A stretch of 64,000 nt of DNA from Arthrobacter terrae (GCF_015708085.1 NZ_JADNYM010000006.1:62001-126000), one strand, 5' to 3'; shown: positions 24,888-33,069, counted from the first letter of the stretch. Notes: generated by a model not told the origin, from the letters alone. Numbers and translations: made by a program.

Positions 24888-25778
24888 TTACTTTCGGGCG
24901 GCGCGGGCGGACGCGGCTGCCTTGCGTTTGGCTGCTTCGGATTCGCGGAACTCGCGCCAGCTGTCCGTTTCGATTTCGGCACGGCCCCAATATGCGGTCT
25001 GAAAATAGTCAGATTGCGAATCGATGTCACTCTGGTTATAGGAATTAGTGATGGCATCTACGCGTGCCTGCAGTTCTTTGGCTTCCCGGCTCTGCGCGTA
25101 ACCGCCGTTATGGTCCGTTTCCATATAGTCGAGCCGGTCCGCATCGGAAACCCCCTGAACGGTGACGTTAATGGACTGGCCGCCGGAGTATTTATCGTTG
25201 GTGACCGAATACTTCAGCCCGGCGGGGAGATAGTTGGCGTCCGTGGCCGCCTTCAGTTCGACCCGGATGTCTTTGCAGATGTCGGTTGCGTCCCGGTAGC
25301 CGGTGTACTTGGAGCCTGTGGAGAGGACGCCTTGCTGGTAGCCGGGCTGATGTTTCACCAGGGGCGGGACGTAACCGTCTTTGAGTTGTCCTCCGGGGTG
25401 CCGGGCGGTGTCTGCGGCTGCGGCTTCGGCGACGACTGCTTGCCAGTCACCACCCCTGGACCTGGCATCCACTGCCTGATTGAAGTAGCTGTAGGCTTCC
25501 TCGACCTGCAGATGAGGGACAAGATCGCTGAAAGTCTCGCAATGGTAATCAATTTCACCGTCGGAGACGCCGATGCTCCGCTCGACCTCCCATTCAAGGT
25601 CTGGGATCAGTTTCGGGCTTTGGAAGTGCGCCATGCGAAGCGACTCCGGGACGTCCCGGTTTGAGGTGAGTGCGGCATGCCGTCCAAGGCTGACGGACGG
25701 CTCGGCGTGCGCGGTGGCGGCGAACTGGCCGCCGACAGTCACACCCTTGGGCTGGCGGTTCATGGGGATCACGGTCAT
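24888..25778 (-). CDS. GGQFAA-tagged hypothetical protein, 296 aa
   Basis: Starts MTVIPMNRQPKGVTVGGQF, with the ATG 7 nt after a class A variant. The tag is followed by a domain with YSVTNDKYSGGQSINVTVQGVSDADRLDYME, resembling large-polyvalent-protein-associated modules found in phage and plasmid multi-domain proteins. A basic Ala/Lys C-terminus follows. First gene of the operon leading to the second tagged protein and the EEP enzyme. Confidence 0.7.
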   Translation of the reverse strand: MTVIPMNRQPKGVTVGGQFAATAHAEPSVSLGRHAALTSNRDVPESLRMAHFQSPKLIPDLEWEVERSIGVSDGEIDYHCETFSDLVPHLQVEEAYSYFNQAVDARSRGGDWQAVVAEAAAADTARHPGGQLKDGYVPPLVKHQPGYQQGVLSTGSKYTGYRDATDICKDIRVELKAATDANYLPAGLKYSVTNDKYSGGQSINVTVQGVSDADRLDYMETDHNGGYAQSREAKELQARVDAITNSYNQSDIDSQSDYFQTAYWGRAEIETDSWREFRESEAAKRKAAASARAARK

Positions 25779-25785
25779 ACCTGAT

Positions 25786-25795
25786 GTGTGTGCGG
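25786..25795 (-). promoter_or_regulatory. Class A 10-mer (CCGCACACAC variant)
   Basis: One mismatch in the last base; 7 nt to the ATG at 25778. No clear G-rich box at the usual distance. Confidence 0.5.
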
Positions 25796-25860
25796 CTGCA
25801 GGAAAAACAGTGCAGGCCGGACAGTTCCGGTGGGATCTGTCAGAAGGGGCACCCTTCCCT

Positions 25861-25890
25861 GGTGATGTCTTCGCTGATGTCCGCACACAT
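25861..25890 (+). promoter_or_regulatory. Class A promoter-like element
   Basis: GGTGAT, 14 nt, CCGCACACAT, then a 37-nt leader to the ATG at 25928. Confidence 0.62.
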
Positions 25891-25927
25891 CAGGTTCGAC
25901 AGAACAACTGCGTTGAAGGAGATCACC

Positions 25928-26122
25928 ATGGCTGCCCCCAAGACTTACACCGTTGTTGAAGCCGACTTTTATGACCAGCAGGAAGGGCTGAAAATTGGTG
26001 TCCAGGTGGAGGCAGTTCCGGCAGCCACGGCGGACCAGTTGCTCATCACCCAGATCATCGGCGCTGACTTCCCGCTGGATGAACCGATTGCTGTCTTCAC
26101 CAAACAGCTCGCTGCCGTATAG
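25928..26122 (+). CDS. Small hypothetical protein
   Basis: 64 aa (MAAPKTYTVVEADFYDQQEGLKIGVQVEAVPA...), acidic, beta-rich. Excellent Shine-Dalgarno (AAGGAGATCACC) behind a class A element set this start; longer readings would swallow the element. Divergent from the GGQFAA operon. Function unknown. Confidence 0.68.
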   Translation: MAAPKTYTVVEADFYDQQEGLKIGVQVEAVPAATADQLLITQIIGADFPLDEPIAVFTKQLAAV

Positions 26123-26247
26123 CTGCGCTCCTCTTTTGAGGCCCAAAACAGGTCTGACCTGCGGAAATGTTCTGCGGGCCGGTTGCGCTGCAGTTAATTG
26201 ATCCGTTAATCTAATCCTGTGTCGGGAGTGGCGTTGGGTGACGTCGT

Positions 26248-26288
26248 GAAGCCGGGCCGGGTGTCTGAGTAACACCGGGGCCGGCTTC
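26248..26288. terminator. GC-rich hairpin in the 26123-26389 intergenic region
   Basis: GAAGCCGG...CGGTGT... / ACACCG...CCGGCTTC long stem without a strong T run; probably terminates the plus-strand gene. Confidence 0.6.
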
Positions 26289-26313
26289 TCACCGAACTGG
26301 TGCAGGAATGCGG

Positions 26314-26355
26314 AAAGCCGGACGTGTCGAGGCCAATCTCCACGTCCGGCTTTTT
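26314..26355 (+). terminator. Rho-independent terminator
   Basis: AAAGCCGGACGTG, 14-nt loop, CACGTCCGGCTTT followed by a T run on the plus strand; the complement also ends in T-rich sequence. Confidence 0.82.
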
Positions 26356-26376
26356 CGTGTGTGAACTACGCTCCTG

Positions 26377-26390
26377 AACATGCGTAGATT
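26377..26390 (-). promoter_or_regulatory. Class B motif without an obvious downstream gene
   Basis: Minus-strand TCTACGCATGTT just after the 26390-26764 gene, within CTACGC...GCGTAG; the next feature downstream is the terminator at 26314-26355, leaving room only for a roughly 70-nt transcript. Confidence 0.4.
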
Positions 26391-26764
26391 TACTCGGTGG
26401 CGGCTGCCAGCGCTTCGTCCAGAATCATCTGGCTATAGGGCAGGCCGGCAGTTTTCCGCAGACTTTCGATCTGGTACGGGTACATCATCTCCGAATTATC
26501 GCGCAAGTACCGGCGGGCGATGTCGGCCGGGGTTTCCTGCAACACAGCACCGGACACCAAAGGACGAACAAGCATAGACGCGTCGGCTCCGGCCAGGTGC
26601 AGGTCCAGGACGAACCCGTCAGGGCCCTCAACGTGCAGGTCCACGGCCCCCCGGTTGGCGACGCAGGCTTCGCCCGCGTCCAGGTCTTCACTCAGCCCCG
26701 TCACCGTGACGGTGTAACCGGTCAAGGTCGTTGCGGTCCCCGTATCGAGAACATCGCGCCTCAC
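26390..26764 (-). CDS. Hypothetical protein
   Basis: 124 aa from a GTG overlapping the previous stop (GTGA). Beta-rich, acidic N-terminal half (TLTGYTVTVTGLSEDLDAGE...VEGPDGFVLDLHLAG) and a helical C-terminus. Second gene of an operon with the 92-aa protein. Family not recognised. Confidence 0.64.
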   Translation of the reverse strand: MRRDVLDTGTATTLTGYTVTVTGLSEDLDAGEACVANRGAVDLHVEGPDGFVLDLHLAGADASMLVRPLVSGAVLQETPADIARRYLRDNSEMMYPYQIESLRKTAGLPYSQMILDEALAAATE

Positions 26765-27039
26765 AGGATCAACCCCTCAAGGGTGTCAGGAACCGTGAAG
26801 CCGGCCAGGATTTCGTCCGGGGCCTCCTCGGCGGTGAGCGCCTTGGCGTTCAGCTGGGTCAGGATCGAGGGCAGGGCACTCCAGATCACCGGCAGGAAAG
26901 CCTGCCTCATCTGCTCCAGTTGGGCGGGGCCGATATTTTCTATCTGGATGGAGCCGGTCAGTTTGCGGTCTTCCAGATAATTGAAAATCGTTTCTTCAAG
27001 AATGGTGGCCATGTCCAGGTTTTCGCGTTTCTTCATCAT
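26761..27039 (-). CDS. Hypothetical protein
   Basis: 92 aa, starting MMKKRENLDMATILEE with the ATG 7 nt after a class A element. Helical, slightly acidic, no membrane segment. Coupled to the downstream gene by a 4-nt overlap. Function unknown. Confidence 0.62.
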   Translation of the reverse strand: MMKKRENLDMATILEETIFNYLEDRKLTGSIQIENIGPAQLEQMRQAFLPVIWSALPSILTQLNAKALTAEEAPDEILAGFTVPDTLEGLIL

Positions 27040-27046
27040 GGCTGAT

Positions 27047-27076
27047 ATGTGTGCGGCCAGGCACTGTTCCCTCCCC
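27047..27076 (-). promoter_or_regulatory. Class A promoter-like element
   Basis: GGGGAG, 14 nt, CCGCACACAT, 7 nt, ATG at 27039. Confidence 0.63.
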
Positions 27077-27078
27077 GC

Positions 27079-28341
27079 TCAGCTGTGCAGGCCCAGTTCC
27101 TCGACCTTGGTGGTCCAGTCGGTACCATCAGTGCGGATGACGAGCCGGTAGGTTCCGGGTATGACGGATATTTCTGTGGTGCCTTGGGCTGCGGCGTCTT
27201 TGAGCAGCAGTGACACGGCCTGGGCTGTGGTGTCGCTGTCTTTTTGCAGGTATGCGTAAGCGGGCCCCGGGAAGTTGTAAGTGAGTCGGAGCCTGTCCCC
27301 TGTCACCTGCAGGACAGCCGGGGCAGTCGTCCCTTTGATGTCTGCCAATGTCGCCCAGGTCCGGACGGGGACAGGTTTCGGGAAGAAAGTCTCTTGGATA
27401 GTGTCAGTTGCAGCCGTTACGACGGGGGTCGCGGCGTTCGCGGCCGTGACAGTGAGACCGGCGAACAGCGCCATGGTCAGGGCCCATGCCATAGCCCGGT
27501 GTTTTTTCGCACCAGTGACATGGCGACCGTCCTTGTCGCAGGTACGCCCCCTGAGGATGGTGATGATGTCGGCGATCCACCAGATGCCTGCACCGCCGGC
27601 GGTGGCCAGCTTAAAAAGGCCGGTGACGGGCTTCCCCAGGTAGAACCGGTCCGCGCCAAAGAATCCTGCGAACACTGACAAGGCCAGAACAGGGCGGAAG
27701 TCCCGGGGAGCTGGCAACGGTACCGGGAAGGGTCCGTACGATGTGATCATGAGTTCGCTTCCACCCACCTCAAAGGGTGAATCCATCAGTACCCCGGCGT
27801 CTTCGCGGGCGGCCAGCTCCTCAGCCCAGGCGAGCAGCTGGGAACGGGTCGATGGTCCTTCAGGTTTCAGGCTCTCATCCATCGCTGCGAGCAGAGCTGC
27901 TTCCATTTCCGCGGACAATTCGAGGGGATCCATGTCGTCATCCACCCAGATGTCGGGAACCTGTTCCTCAGCTGCGGCGGCTTCCCGTGCCAGGCGCAGG
28001 GACCGGCGGGTCGGAAAGGCAACCACGAGTTCGTTACCCGGGGCCGGCCCGGTATGAGAGAGGTCGTTGTTGACCTCGGCGCGGAGGGCGAGCCGATCTC
28101 GTTTGAGCTGGACGGGCACCGGTGGGTTGTCGGTGCTGAACCGGTCCGCTGGTACGAGCGGCGCAGGTGGTGGGAAACCGATCTGAGGATGGGTCGACCC
28201 GGTGACGCACGCGTCATCGAAATCCAGGTATGGCAGCTCCAGGCCCGCCTGGGCCGGAACCTGTCCAGTGATCTCAAGACTTTCGAAATCGTCTGTGATG
28301 AAACCGGTAAATGGCTGGTCCGTGCCCAAAGTTAGCGTCAT
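27079..28341 (-). CDS. TM2 domain-containing membrane protein
   Basis: 420 aa. About 210 residues of cytosolic sequence with an acidic patch (WVDDDMDPLELSAEMEAALLAAMDES) precede a TM2 domain (FAGFFGADRFYLGK...FKLATAGGAGIWWIADIITIL) at about residues 230-270. A further TM helix follows near 290 and then an extracellular beta-rich domain. TM2 proteins are poorly understood membrane proteins. The ATG is 8 nt after a class A element. Confidence 0.82.
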   Translation of the reverse strand: MTLTLGTDQPFTGFITDDFESLEITGQVPAQAGLELPYLDFDDACVTGSTHPQIGFPPPAPLVPADRFSTDNPPVPVQLKRDRLALRAEVNNDLSHTGPAPGNELVVAFPTRRSLRLAREAAAAEEQVPDIWVDDDMDPLELSAEMEAALLAAMDESLKPEGPSTRSQLLAWAEELAAREDAGVLMDSPFEVGGSELMITSYGPFPVPLPAPRDFRPVLALSVFAGFFGADRFYLGKPVTGLFKLATAGGAGIWWIADIITILRGRTCDKDGRHVTGAKKHRAMAWALTMALFAGLTVTAANAATPVVTAATDTIQETFFPKPVPVRTWATLADIKGTTAPAVLQVTGDRLRLTYNFPGPAYAYLQKDSDTTAQAVSLLLKDAAAQGTTEISVIPGTYRLVIRTDGTDWTTKVEELGLHS

Positions 28342-28349
28342 AAGACCTC

Positions 28350-28379
28350 ATGTGTGCGGAGACGCAGAAGACTCTCACC
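28350..28379 (-). promoter_or_regulatory. Class A promoter-like element
   Basis: GGTGAG, 14 nt, CCGCACACAT, 8 nt, ATG at 28341. Confidence 0.6.
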
Positions 28380-28385
28380 GGGTAC

Positions 28386-28426
28386 GCAAAAGGGCCCGGA
28401 CAGTTCCCCCGCCCGGGTCCTTTTGC
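28386..28426 (-). terminator. Terminator after the LysM transglycosylase gene
   Basis: GCAAAAGG-CCCGG / CCCGGG-CCTTTTGC stem, 12-nt loop; the A/T flanks give a T run on either strand. Confidence 0.78.
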
Positions 28427-28432
28427 CGTTAT

Positions 28433-29596
28433 CTAGCGGAAGCTCTGCTGGTGGTTCAGGACGGAGGCGACGTATTCCTTCGTATCGTCGTACATGCCGA
28501 TGTGCATGACCGAGTACTGGCCCTGGTAGTAGGAGGCGATGGCAATCTCCGTGCTCGGGCTGGTGCGCACGAGTGCGGCGATGATGGAGACACCGGCGGT
28601 GACGTTGTCTTGGGCATCATGCAGGTCCAGGGACCGGCCGGCGAGCTGGGAGGCCCACTCACCGGAGCTCGGCATGACCTGCATGGTGCCGATCGCACCG
28701 GCGGAGGAGGTGACGTTCTGCCGGAACCCGGATTCCTGCAGGGCGAATGCCAATGCCAAGGACGGGTCGATTCCCATGCTGCGGGCGGTGTTCGCGACCA
28801 TGCCCTGCAGTTGCGCCGATGACAGACCAGACGACCGGACAGCGGCGGGCGCCGGGGCGGCAACGGGTGCGGCGGCAGTAGCTGGCGCTGTGGAGCCAAT
28901 CAGGATCGATTGCCCAGGGTAGATGATCGTCTGCAGGCTCATACCGTTACCGGCGAGCACCGAGGAGAGGCTCACAGCGTAGCTGGCTGCAATCCGGGAC
29001 AGTGTGTCCCCCGGTTTGACGATGTGGGAGATTACTGAGGACAGCGGTGTGATGCTGGTGATTGCCGGTGCTACCTGGGCGGGCGATGTCGCTGCGGGAG
29101 CGGTTGCTGCGCTCAGGAGGATCTCCTGACCGGGGTAAATGATCGAGTTCATTTGCAGTTTGTTGGCCGCGAGGACCGAGGCAAGGCTGACACTGTTTCG
29201 TGCCGCAATCGCGCTGAGGGTGTCCCCTCCTTTCACGACAACACTGGCCTGTGCTGTAGGAGCAGCCGCGGCGGGCGCCGGCGCGGGGACAGCAGCTGGT
29301 GCCGGGGACGCAGGCCCGACATTGATCATCTGACCGGGGTAGATGATGGTGCGCATGTTCATGTTGTTGGCCGCGAAAACGGCAGCGAGGCTGACGCCAT
29401 GCTTCGCCGCGATTCCGCCCAACGTGTCGCCGGAGCGGACGGTGTAGGTTCCTGTGGAGACCTGCATGGGTGCATGGTACGCGGTGGGGGCTGCGGCGTG
29501 CGCGGAAGTCCCGCTGATCAGGGTGGACAGGACGACGGCCGACAAGGCGGCGCCGGCGGTGACGGTGGTACTCAGGCGGCGTGCAGGTTTGCTCAT
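28433..29596 (-). CDS. Secreted LysM lytic transglycosylase (SLT domain)
   Basis: 387 aa. Signal peptide (cleavage after SAHA, about residue 34), three LysM repeats (YTVRSGDTLGGIAAKHGVS; VVVKGGDTLSAIAARN; HIVKPGDTLSRIAASY), each ending IIYPGQ, with Ala/Pro linkers, then an SLT domain with the catalytic Glu in ALQESGF and the AGAIGTMQVMP turn. It should bind and cleave peptidoglycan outside the membrane. The roughly 144-nt leader contains a terminator-like hairpin, so expression may be attenuated. Confidence 0.92.
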   Translation of the reverse strand: MSKPARRLSTTVTAGAALSAVVLSTLISGTSAHAAAPTAYHAPMQVSTGTYTVRSGDTLGGIAAKHGVSLAAVFAANNMNMRTIIYPGQMINVGPASPAPAAVPAPAPAAAAPTAQASVVVKGGDTLSAIAARNSVSLASVLAANKLQMNSIIYPGQEILLSAATAPAATSPAQVAPAITSITPLSSVISHIVKPGDTLSRIAASYAVSLSSVLAGNGMSLQTIIYPGQSILIGSTAPATAAAPVAAPAPAAVRSSGLSSAQLQGMVANTARSMGIDPSLALAFALQESGFRQNVTSSAGAIGTMQVMPSSGEWASQLAGRSLDLHDAQDNVTAGVSIIAALVRTSPSTEIAIASYYQGQYSVMHIGMYDDTKEYVASVLNHQQSFR

Positions 29597-29655
29597 GAAA
29601 GATCCTCAATCGTGGCGGCCGGCCGTCCCGTGTCGGGTCCGGCGGCCAGGGCAGT

Positions 29656-29688
29656 GAAAAACCACCGGCGGACAAATTCGACGGTGGT
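29656..29688 (-). promoter_or_regulatory. Terminator-like hairpin in the 5' leader (possible attenuator)
   Basis: On the minus strand ACCACCG, 14-nt loop, CGGTGGT followed by a T run, located between the class A element (29741) and the ATG (29596). Confidence 0.5.
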
Positions 29689-29740
29689 CTGGGCACGGTG
29701 CACCGGAAGCCACGAAGGCCGCCCCGGGTCACCTCACGGT

Positions 29741-29770
29741 ATGTGTGCGGGATACGCGATTGCCCTCACC
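29741..29770 (-). promoter_or_regulatory. Class A promoter-like element
   Basis: GGTGAG, 14 nt, CCGCACACAT, then a 144-nt leader to the LysM transglycosylase. Confidence 0.6.
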
Positions 29771-29844
29771 GTGTCATTCTTCACCCCCGGTTTCACCCCG
29801 GTCACTCCGCTACTGGCCGGCCGAAACAGCAGCCGGTGCGTGAA

Positions 29845-30186
29845 TCAGACGGCGCCCCGGCGGGTGAGGCGGTCGGCCACGTACGTCGCGTACAGTTCCC
29901 TGCTTGTCGGCAAAATGATCAGCTGGACGGTCACAATGAGGGCCACAGCGGCCCAGTAGGATGCTGTGGAGTTTCCTTCCACGGAACCGATTTTCTCCAA
30001 CCAGGGCAGGATCAGACCATCCAGAAAATGTGTCAGTGGGAAGTGCAGGATCAGCAGGATGCCTGAGGCCAGGAACCGTGCCTGGTTGATGAAGATCCCG
30101 CCGGCACGGGCGCACACGAACAAGGAGATGGCCGAAATGATCACCATAATGGAACCCACGACGACGGTCAGAACGGGGTAAAGCAA
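29845..30186 (-). CDS. Membrane protein, three TM segments
   Basis: 113 aa from a TTG that has a strong Shine-Dalgarno (GGAGGACTCT). TM helices near residues 4-26, 36-55 and 77-95; short basic C-terminus (RLTRRGAV). A class B motif lies about 35 nt upstream. Function unknown. Confidence 0.64.
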   Translation of the reverse strand: MLYPVLTVVVGSIMVIISAISLFVCARAGGIFINQARFLASGILLILHFPLTHFLDGLILPWLEKIGSVEGNSTASYWAAVALIVTVQLIILPTSRELYATYVADRLTRRGAV

Positions 30187-30218
30187 AAGAGTCCTCCAGG
30201 TCTGGTGCGGTCACTGGG

Positions 30219-30232
30219 GAACATGCGTAGAC
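30219..30232 (-). promoter_or_regulatory. Class B motif
   Basis: Minus-strand GTCTACGCATGTT upstream of the TTG at 30186. Confidence 0.45.
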
Positions 30233-30233
30233 G

Positions 30234-30698
30234 TCATTTGGAGAAGATGTTCACCGGTGCGGTGTGCGGGCCCGACCCGTCAGCGGGGTCGACAGCAACG
30301 AGTGTGTAGGGGCCGGTGACGGTGCCCTCCGGCGGTGTGATGGCCGTGTCGATCCGCCCCTTCGCGTCGGCTACGGCATGAACCGGGGCACCGACCGGGG
30401 TTCCCCCGGCGGATGTCAGCTCCACGGTCACCGCGGCGCCGGCTGTCCAGCCCCCGCCGGTGATCTTCCATTCCTGGCCGGCCATCATCGTTATATGTTC
30501 GGCGGTGACCCGCTCCGTGTAGGCCTTAGCTTCGAGCTGCTCCTTCGCCTTCACCATGGCGTCCACCGGCACGGCCGCCTGGCCCGCGTTGCCCTGTGCT
30601 GCCTGCTCGACGACAACCCCGGTGAGTGCCTCTGCCGCGCAGCCGGTTGTCAGCAAGGCGCTGGCCAGCATGACGGCGATGAACATGGTTTTCCTCAT
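30234..30698 (-). CDS. Lipoprotein
   Basis: 154 aa starting MRKTMFIAVML, with lipobox LLTTGC at about residue 18. A helical segment (VDAMVKAKEQLEAKAYTERV) is followed by an Ig-like beta domain (WKITGGGWTAGAAVTVELTSAGG...). Shine-Dalgarno GAAAGGCCACCCCA. Class B motif 47 nt upstream. Probably surface-exposed with a binding role. Confidence 0.72.
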   Translation of the reverse strand: MRKTMFIAVMLASALLTTGCAAEALTGVVVEQAAQGNAGQAAVPVDAMVKAKEQLEAKAYTERVTAEHITMMAGQEWKITGGGWTAGAAVTVELTSAGGTPVGAPVHAVADAKGRIDTAITPPEGTVTGPYTLVAVDPADGSGPHTAPVNIFSK

Positions 30699-30743
30699 TG
30701 GGGTGGCCTTTCGTTGCATTCACCGGGCGGTGTCTCCGTAACG

Positions 30744-30757
30744 AAACATGCGTAGAG
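30744..30757 (-). promoter_or_regulatory. Class B motif
   Basis: Minus-strand CTCTACGCATGTTT upstream of the lipoprotein gene. Confidence 0.45.
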
Positions 30758-30794
30758 ACCGTCCGCGCCGGCCGGGCACCGCTGATGCTGGGCG

Positions 30795-31163
30795 CTACCG
30801 TGCCACCATGCACGTCCGTATCCGGGAACTGGATTCTGCCAGGCCCAGGCGTCCTTCCGCGACCCCGACAACCAGGTCGAAAGCGTCATTCGTACCGAAG
30901 TTGTGCCGGTAGCCGTTGATCCACAGGAACAGGACCATCAGCGTCCAGGACGTGCGCTTGTTGCCGTCCACGAGCGGGTGGTTGCGGACAGCCGATTCGA
31001 GTAGGACGGCAGCTTTGAGCTCCAGGGGGCCGAAGGCGTCCTGTCCCATGACCGTGGTGGCCGGCCGGGTAACAGCGGACGCCAGTAGACCCTCGTCGCG
31101 GACGAAGAATCCGTACCGGCCCAGGAAGTGCTTGGCCTCATCAACGCTCAGGTACGAGGTCAA
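30795..31163 (-). CDS. doc: Doc-type Fic toxin
   Basis: 122 aa. Contains the Doc/Fic motif HPLVDGNKRTSW at about residue 63 and the usual helical scaffold with the N-terminal YLSVDEAKHFL. Doc phosphorylates EF-Tu and blocks translation; the partner antitoxin is normally encoded just upstream, as here, with a 4-nt overlap. On a mobile element it would act in stabilisation or abortive defence. Confidence 0.87.
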   Translation of the reverse strand: MTSYLSVDEAKHFLGRYGFFVRDEGLLASAVTRPATTVMGQDAFGPLELKAAVLLESAVRNHPLVDGNKRTSWTLMVLFLWINGYRHNFGTNDAFDLVVGVAEGRLGLAESSSRIRTCMVAR

Positions 31164-31336
31164 GCGTCCGCCAGCCGCTGCAGCAGGTCCGCATCGTGGT
31201 CCAGGACGAACTGGAACCCAGCCTCGAGGTCCGTCTTCCGGGCGGCATTATCGGGCCCGGACGTATCAGCTGTCACCGGTTCAACTCCCATTTTCTCTGC
31301 CTGACCGGCGGTGCCGGTGCTTTTGATCGGACGCAT
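31160..31336 (-). CDS. Doc antitoxin (Phd-like position)
   Basis: 58 aa if started at the ATG at 31336; a 43-aa form from 31291 is also possible. The C-terminus (ARKTDLEAGFQFVLDHDADLLQRLADA) is an acidic helix of the type that wraps the Doc groove. Overlaps doc by 4 nt and is preceded by a class A element, so the module has its own promoter. Assignment rests on position and the C-terminal helix. Confidence 0.7.
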   Translation of the reverse strand: MRPIKSTGTAGQAEKMGVEPVTADTSGPDNAARKTDLEAGFQFVLDHDADLLQRLADA

Positions 31337-31376
31337 CCGGGGCAAAACTGTTCACGGAAATACCTCTGCGTGCTTT

Positions 31377-31386
31377 ATGTGTGCGG
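31377..31386 (-). promoter_or_regulatory. Class A 10-mer
   Basis: Exact CCGCACACAT, 40 nt before the antitoxin ATG at 31336; the G-rich box is weak (GGCGCG). Confidence 0.5.
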
Positions 31387-31450
31387 ACACGCACGAAAGC
31401 CGCGCCGCACGGGATGCACGGCACGGCTTCGGAGCGTCGAACTGTCGCGT

Positions 31451-33019
31451 CTACGAGGTCAGGTTAAGTAGCCAGTCCCGCAGTTTCCAGGTGCTGATGC
31501 AGTCGTAGTGGTTGTAATCTTTGATCGCCGCGAAAATGTCTTTGGCGACGCGATCCTGACCTTTGTCGACTGCGTCCCGGTAGACGCTGTACTGGACCAT
31601 GGAGTCCACGGCGTTGGTGACCCCGATCCGGCCGGCCGGCATGTAGAGCGGTTCGAGTTTCTTGATGCTGAACGAACGGTCCGAGATCCGTACGGAGCCT
31701 TTTACTGTCTCGTAAAGGTCGAACATCACCCCGGCTTCGATGAGTTCTTCCACTTCGGCTTCCATGACCCCGTACCGTTTGGCGAGTTTCCGCAGCGCAC
31801 TCACCTCATACGGGGCGTAATGGTAGATGTGCAGGTCCGGGTGAGTGGCCCGGCGTTCAGTGACGTGGTCGATGAAGTCGATGAGCGCCTGCCGCTCCTC
31901 CGCTAAAGAGTGTGCGGTGAACACGATAAATTCGTGTCCGTCCGGGATGTGTTCGAGCAGGCCGAAAAGGTACTCGATCCCCCATTGTCCGGTCACCGGG
32001 TCCTGCCAGAGCGGGTCTCCTTCGAAGTCGAAGAAGATGTCGCCCGGGCTCGGCTGTGGCAGGCCTATCAGTGCGGGGTTGTCCAGGACCTTGTAGGAGA
32101 CGCCGTTGAGCGTCCCGTCAATGTCCCCGGTCCCGGTCTGCAATCGAGCCTGTTCCTGCAGCTCAGCCCACAGCGGGTCCATTTTGAGACCGACGTCGGG
32201 AAGGTCTGCGGCAGCGAACATGGACATCGTTTTGATGCCGGCGCGCATGAGTTTAGCGCGGCGCGACTTGTTCATGCGCCGGACCAGCATGAGGTCATCG
32301 GCGGCGTCCATCTCGGCTTTGCAGTCAGCGCACTTCAGGCACGTCGTCCAGCGCGGGTCGCCCCAAGATGACGGCAACGATGCGAGACGATGCGCTTCCA
32401 GGACGGCCCTGAGCCGGTCACGAGCGGCGTTGAAGACCGGGACGGATTCCGGCAGCGGGTGGCTGGTCGTCTCGTCGCTGCCCAGGATCAGGTGCCCGTC
32501 GGTGTGAACCGGGATGCCGGCGTTCCGGAGCTGGTCGGCGTACGCGGCCAACTGCATCAGCGCCCCGGCCTTGGCACTGCGGGCCAGCTTGGTGTCGAAC
32601 ACGGCGTAGGTGCCGTCCTCCTGGAGAATCAGGAAGTCTGCCCTGCCGTGGAATCCGGCATCGAAGAAGCAGCCCTGGTAGATGACTTCGTAACCTTCCT
32701 GGAGGGCCTGGATGGTCTCCCTGTGCCGGGCCTGGAGGCCGGCGCGGTCGAACGTGCGCGGCGGCGGGACCTCGTACACGCGGGAGGGCCCGAACTCGTC
32801 CCGGAGCAGACCAAGGACTTTGGCTTCATGTTTGTCGCCCAGGGCCGCGGTCAGGGTCCCCATCGCGTCTTCTTCCAGGACCGGTGCGGGGATCCGGCCC
32901 AGCCGGACATCGAGGTTGCGGACGGCTGCGAACTCGCAGACGGAACCGGCGACGATGTCGCTGGCGGACAGGATCAGGTCGTCCGGTGCTTTCCGGTCAG
33001 GGTTGGGTAGGAAAAACAT
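31451..33019 (-). CDS. TM0106-type RecB-like nuclease with RNase H-like domain, helicase missing
   Basis: 522 aa. The N-terminal part is a PD-(D/E)xK nuclease (GRADFLILQ, then YAVFDTKLARS) with a Cys set (CEFAAVRN...CLKCADC) that could hold an Fe-S cluster. From about residue 320 an RNase H-like exonuclease fold follows (IFFDFEGDP, IYHYAPYEVSAL, YNHYDC). In the usual TM0106 family a DNA2-like helicase follows; here the gene stops. Shine-Dalgarno GGAGGCATAC. Likely role is DNA end processing or defence. Confidence 0.82.
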   Translation of the reverse strand: MFFLPNPDRKAPDDLILSASDIVAGSVCEFAAVRNLDVRLGRIPAPVLEEDAMGTLTAALGDKHEAKVLGLLRDEFGPSRVYEVPPPRTFDRAGLQARHRETIQALQEGYEVIYQGCFFDAGFHGRADFLILQEDGTYAVFDTKLARSAKAGALMQLAAYADQLRNAGIPVHTDGHLILGSDETTSHPLPESVPVFNAARDRLRAVLEAHRLASLPSSWGDPRWTTCLKCADCKAEMDAADDLMLVRRMNKSRRAKLMRAGIKTMSMFAAADLPDVGLKMDPLWAELQEQARLQTGTGDIDGTLNGVSYKVLDNPALIGLPQPSPGDIFFDFEGDPLWQDPVTGQWGIEYLFGLLEHIPDGHEFIVFTAHSLAEERQALIDFIDHVTERRATHPDLHIYHYAPYEVSALRKLAKRYGVMEAEVEELIEAGVMFDLYETVKGSVRISDRSFSIKKLEPLYMPAGRIGVTNAVDSMVQYSVYRDAVDKGQDRVAKDIFAAIKDYNHYDCISTWKLRDWLLNLTS

Positions 33020-33055
33020 GTATGCCTCCGGTACGTCGATACTGCTCTGTCAATG

Positions 33056-33069
33056 ATCATGCGTAGACC
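33056..33069 (-). promoter_or_regulatory. Class B motif
   Basis: Minus-strand GGTCTACGCATGAT upstream of the RecB-like nuclease gene. Confidence 0.45.

Noticed and set aside
28947-29732. 261-codon frame starting at a GTG 8 nt after the class A element at 29741
   Set aside because: It overlaps the LysM gene in another frame and is Arg/Pro-rich low-quality sequence; the GTG position is probably coincidental, though a short leader peptide is not excluded.
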